Source of the DNA: Ga0077527 sp038316355 | GTDB taxonomy: Bacteria > Pseudomonadota > Gammaproteobacteria > Burkholderiales > SG8-41 | Direction of reading: 5' to 3' | Assembly (NCBI GenBank): GCA_038316355.1 | Contig: JBBQAO010000036.1 | Span: 1 to 32,434, forward strand | Length of the DNA: 32,434 bases | Shown here: positions 29,890 to 32,434 of the stretch, in pieces | Layout: every line of letters begins with the position of its first letter | How positions within the stretch are numbered: position 1 is the first letter of the stretch | The notes under the pieces: generated by a model | Told to the model about the DNA's origin: nothing | Seen by the model: the letters and a program-made list of their open reading frames with translations, nothing else | The model's database searches: none | Program-made: the position numbers and the translations under genes

Positions 29890-31074
29890 ATGACCGACCA
29901 CACCCTGGGGTTCTACAGCACCGCTGATTTACGCGAGGCTGCGCGCCGCCGCCTGCCCAAAGGCCTATTCGAATTCATGGATCGCGGCAACGACGATGAA
30001 GTCGCCATGCGTGACAACTGCGCAGTGATGGAAAGCATCAAGCTCAAGCCGCGCGTGCTGAATGATGTTTCCGAACGCAATCAGCAAATCACCCTGTTCG
30101 GCAAAACACAGCAGATGCCCGTGATCGTCGCACCCACCGGCTCCGCCGGCCTGGCGTGGTACGAAGGCGAAATCGCGCTGGCACGCGCGGCTCGTGCGCA
30201 CGGCATCCCGTTCACGCTGGCGCTGGGTTCGATGACCAGGCTCGAACGCGTCGCCGCGGAAGCCGGCGGCAATTTGTGGTTCCAGTTTTATATGTGGCCC
30301 GACCGCGCGCAGTCGTATCGCGTGATTGAGCGCGCGCGTGACGCCGGCTTCGAGGCGCTGGTGTTCACGGTGGATACGCCGGTGCCGCCGGGGCGCGAAT
30401 ACAACCTGAAAAACGGCATGACCATTCCGTTCAGGTTCACCACCCGCAACACGCTGGATGTGCTGACGCATCCGCACTGGCTCGCCGGTGTGTGGCTGCG
30501 CTACATGCTCACGACCGGCACACCGCGCTACCAGAATTTCCCCGAGGAAACCCAAACCAAAATCACCGCGCTGCCGATGGGGCGCTCGTCCAATTTCTGC
30601 CCAAACATTACCTGGGACGATGTCCGCGATCTGCGCCGCATGTGGCCGCACAAGTTGATCGTCAAAGGCATCCAGCACCCGCACGACGCGGTGATGGCGG
30701 CGGATTGTGGCGCGGACGCCGTGGTGATCTCCAATCACGGCGGGCGCGTGCTGGACGCCGCACCCGCGCCCATCGTCACGCTGCCGCGCGTTGTGGAAGC
30801 CGTGGGCAAGCGCATCACGGTGATCGTCGATAGTGGCTTTCGGCGCGGCGCTGATGTGATCAAGGCGCTGGCGTTGGGCGCGAACGCGGTGATGCTGGGC
30901 CGCGCACCGCTGCATGGTGTCGCCGCCGCAGGCGAAGCGGGCGCCGCGCGTGCGCTGCAAATCTATCGCGATGAGATTGACCGCGTGCTGGCGCTGGTGG
31001 GTTGCACGCGCCTTGATCAACTCACGCGCGAGCATGTCGATATGAGCCGGCTGCATCACGGAGCTGAGCTGTGA
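29890..31074 (+). CDS. FMN-dependent alpha-hydroxy acid dehydrogenase/oxidase, 394 aa
   Basis: Oxidises an L-2-hydroxy acid (such as lactate, mandelate or glycolate) to the 2-keto acid using FMN. TIM-barrel family members share these segments: VIVAPTGSAGLAWYEGEIAL, FQFYMWPDR, FTVDTPVPPGREYNLKNGM, LIVKGIQ (with the FMN lysine), the active-site SNHGGRVLD (His283, Arg286) and IVDSGFRRGADVIKALALGA, then VMLGRAPLHG. The family consensus has Gln where this has Val in HGGRVLD. A membrane-anchoring insert is not obvious. Substrate is unresolved between lactate-like and mandelate-like acids. It stands alone, 78 nt after vapC. Confidence 0.92.
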   Translation: MTDHTLGFYSTADLREAARRRLPKGLFEFMDRGNDDEVAMRDNCAVMESIKLKPRVLNDVSERNQQITLFGKTQQMPVIVAPTGSAGLAWYEGEIALARAARAHGIPFTLALGSMTRLERVAAEAGGNLWFQFYMWPDRAQSYRVIERARDAGFEALVFTVDTPVPPGREYNLKNGMTIPFRFTTRNTLDVLTHPHWLAGVWLRYMLTTGTPRYQNFPEETQTKITALPMGRSSNFCPNITWDDVRDLRRMWPHKLIVKGIQHPHDAVMAADCGADAVVISNHGGRVLDAAPAPIVTLPRVVEAVGKRITVIVDSGFRRGADVIKALALGANAVMLGRAPLHGVAAAGEAGAARALQIYRDEIDRVLALVGCTRLDQLTREHVDMSRLHHGAEL

Positions 31075-31242
31075 AACTGTGACAACCCGGCAACATACCG
31101 CTGCAAGTCACCAGCGTGGAAAATCCCTGGCCCTGGCCCCGTAATCTACGCCAGCGCGATGCCGGTTGCCCGACGGGTAAGAGGCGTTTATCCTCCCTAC
31201 ACTTCCGGCAATGGCCGAATCATGACATCAGGATGAGCTGTT

Positions 31243-32154
31243 ATGACCAAGAAAAAAGAGGGGCAGAGGATGCACCGCTCCGTTGTGAAAACCCGGAAAG
31301 AGCGATTGGCCCTGGGCACCAAGGTGCCCGAGATGACCGCGACAAGCCCGCTGGCTGATCCGAACGCAACGAAGAAAGAGTGTAAAAAGTTCTACGAGCG
31401 CGAGCTGCGTCGGCTTTATATCGAGCTGGTGAAGATGCAGGAATGGGTCAAGCACGAGGGTAGCAAGCTGGTAGTCATCTTTGAAGGCCGTGATGCCGCG
31501 GGCAAAGGCGGCGTCATCAAGCGGATCTCCGCGCCGCTGAATCCGCGCCACTGCCGCGTGGTGGCGCTCGGCACGCCGTCCGACCGCCAGAGGACCCAGT
31601 GGTACTTCCAGCGCTACGCTGCGGAATTGCCGGCGGCGGGCGAGATGACCTTGTTCGACCGGTCCTGGTACAACCGCGCCGGCGTCGAGCGCGTGATGGG
31701 CTTCTGCGACGACGCCGAATACTGGGAATTCCTGCGGTGTTGTCCTGAATATGAACGCATCCTCGTGCGCTCTGGCATCACGCTTGTGAAATACTGGTTC
31801 TCGGTGAGCGACAAGGAACAGGAGCACCGCTTCATGGACCGTATTTCAGATCCGACAAAGCGCTGGAAGCTCTCGCCGATGGATCTTGAAGGGCGCATAC
31901 GGTGGCAGGCCTACTCCCGCGCCAAGGACGACATGCTGGTCCACACCGATATCGATCAGGCCCGATGGTACGTGGTCAATTCGGATAACAAGAAACGGGC
32001 CCATCTGAACTGCATTTCCCACCTCCTGAGTCTGATACCGTACAAAGAAATTCAGCCGGAAAAAATCAAACTCCCCAGACGCAAGCCCGAATTGCGCGAG
32101 GGCTACGATCGTCCGCCGCTGGAAATCCAGAATTTTGTTCCCGAGATTTACTGA
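31243..32154 (+). CDS. ppk2: Polyphosphate kinase 2 (PPK2 family), 303 aa
   Basis: Transfers phosphate between polyphosphate and nucleoside di- or monophosphates, and in many members makes GTP or ATP from polyphosphate. P-loop fold with Walker A EGRDAAGKGG (81-90), Walker B FDRSWYNRAGVE (138-149), and the lid segment DRISDPTKRWKLSPMD. It looks like a single-domain PPK2 with a basic N-terminal extension (~45 residues). Cytoplasmic. Located downstream of the hydroxy acid dehydrogenase gene with 168 nt between. A further gene follows closely and may be cotranscribed. Which nucleotide it prefers cannot be read from sequence alone. Confidence 0.95.
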   Translation: MTKKKEGQRMHRSVVKTRKERLALGTKVPEMTATSPLADPNATKKECKKFYERELRRLYIELVKMQEWVKHEGSKLVVIFEGRDAAGKGGVIKRISAPLNPRHCRVVALGTPSDRQRTQWYFQRYAAELPAAGEMTLFDRSWYNRAGVERVMGFCDDAEYWEFLRCCPEYERILVRSGITLVKYWFSVSDKEQEHRFMDRISDPTKRWKLSPMDLEGRIRWQAYSRAKDDMLVHTDIDQARWYVVNSDNKKRAHLNCISHLLSLIPYKEIQPEKIKLPRRKPELREGYDRPPLEIQNFVPEIY

Positions 32155-32182
32155 GTTTCACATCGATCAGGGACCAACGACC

Positions 32183-32434
32183 GTGACAAATCATGCTCCG
32201 ATATTCAGCGTAAACGTCGATGCGACGGGCGTCACGATCGAGAAAATCGATCCGGGACACCAGGGCTATCGCAAAGCGAGCAAAACCGTGATCCGCCGCC
32301 AACGCGACGCCATCGAGCTTTTCCGAAAACTGAAGGCAGACTCCAAAGGCTTCAACGGCACCTATTGCTTCAATTTCCTCGACACCGCCAGAACCTTCGC
32401 CATGCTGCGTCTGCAGGAGCAGACGCAGCAGATT
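32183..32434 (+). CDS. Unknown protein, 5' part only (cut by window end)
   Basis: A frame opening with GTG at 32183 stays open for all 84 codons to the window edge. AGGGA lies about 9 nt upstream. The translation (start TNHAPIFSVNVDATGVTIEK) is mixed alpha/beta in character, with a basic helix-like part (KTVIRRQRDAIELFRKLKAD) and GTYCFNFLDTARTFAMLRLQ. No signal peptide. I do not recognise a family. Its position 28 nt after ppk2 suggests cotranscription. Confidence 0.55.
   Translation, partial: MTNHAPIFSVNVDATGVTIEKIDPGHQGYRKASKTVIRRQRDAIELFRKLKADSKGFNGTYCFNFLDTARTFAMLRLQEQTQQI

Overview
The window is GC-rich chromosomal DNA that looks betaproteobacterial (Burkholderiales/Nitrosomonadales-like). 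This rests on three things: the gene order glyA-nrdR-ribD-ribE-(insert)-ribBX-ribH-nusB...thiL, a Bug-family (TctC-type) receptor, and a RibB fused to a degenerate RibA-like domain. There are no rRNA or tRNA genes, CRISPR arrays or intact insertion sequences that I can see.

Layout. 1-1260: an AT-richer two-gene island, an HNH endonuclease directly abutting a small unknown gene. 1279-3010: a duplicated SnoaL-like protein and an exported lectin-like protein ending in a good terminator. 3076-3225: a REP-like nested palindrome. 3365-6460 (minus): a catabolic-looking set of alpha/beta hydrolase, enolase-superfamily enzyme and Bug receptor. 6716-7110 (minus): a HicAB toxin-antitoxin pair. 7230-9218 (minus): the TRAP membrane subunits DctQ and DctM without a DctP. 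9322-12972 (plus): glyA, nrdR, ribD and ribE.

13255-20550 is the most unusual part. A 1505-residue protein combines an N-terminal c-type cytochrome motif, Ig-like repeats, an autotransporter barrel and a second C-terminal barrel-like region. It is followed 14 nt later by an outer-membrane-type lipoprotein with three heme-binding motifs (one CX4CH), and then by a convergent FecR-domain protein. This cassette separates ribE from ribBX, so a probable outer-membrane redox system sits inside the flavin biosynthesis cluster.

20894-23104 resumes housekeeping with ribBX (TTG start), ribH and nusB. 23192-25619 holds a small membrane protein and an ECF sigma / anti-sigma / DUF3455 module. The same promoter motif, with identical spacing, lies before the sigma gene and before the DUF3455 gene. 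25632-28423 has a RIO kinase, a glycine-rich membrane-associated protein and thiL. 28579-29811 is accessory: a nonsense-broken, truncated formylglycine-generating-enzyme-like gene, an AT-rich inverted repeat and a VapBC pair. 29890-32434 has an FMN-dependent alpha-hydroxy acid dehydrogenase, a PPK2 polyphosphate kinase and the start of an unknown gene cut by the window edge.

Three intergenic spacers (glyA-nrdR, ribBX-ribH, anti-sigma-DUF3455) carry short tandem repeats facing an inverted copy of themselves. The unit sequence and length differ in each, which suggests a shared way of forming rather than one mobile sequence.
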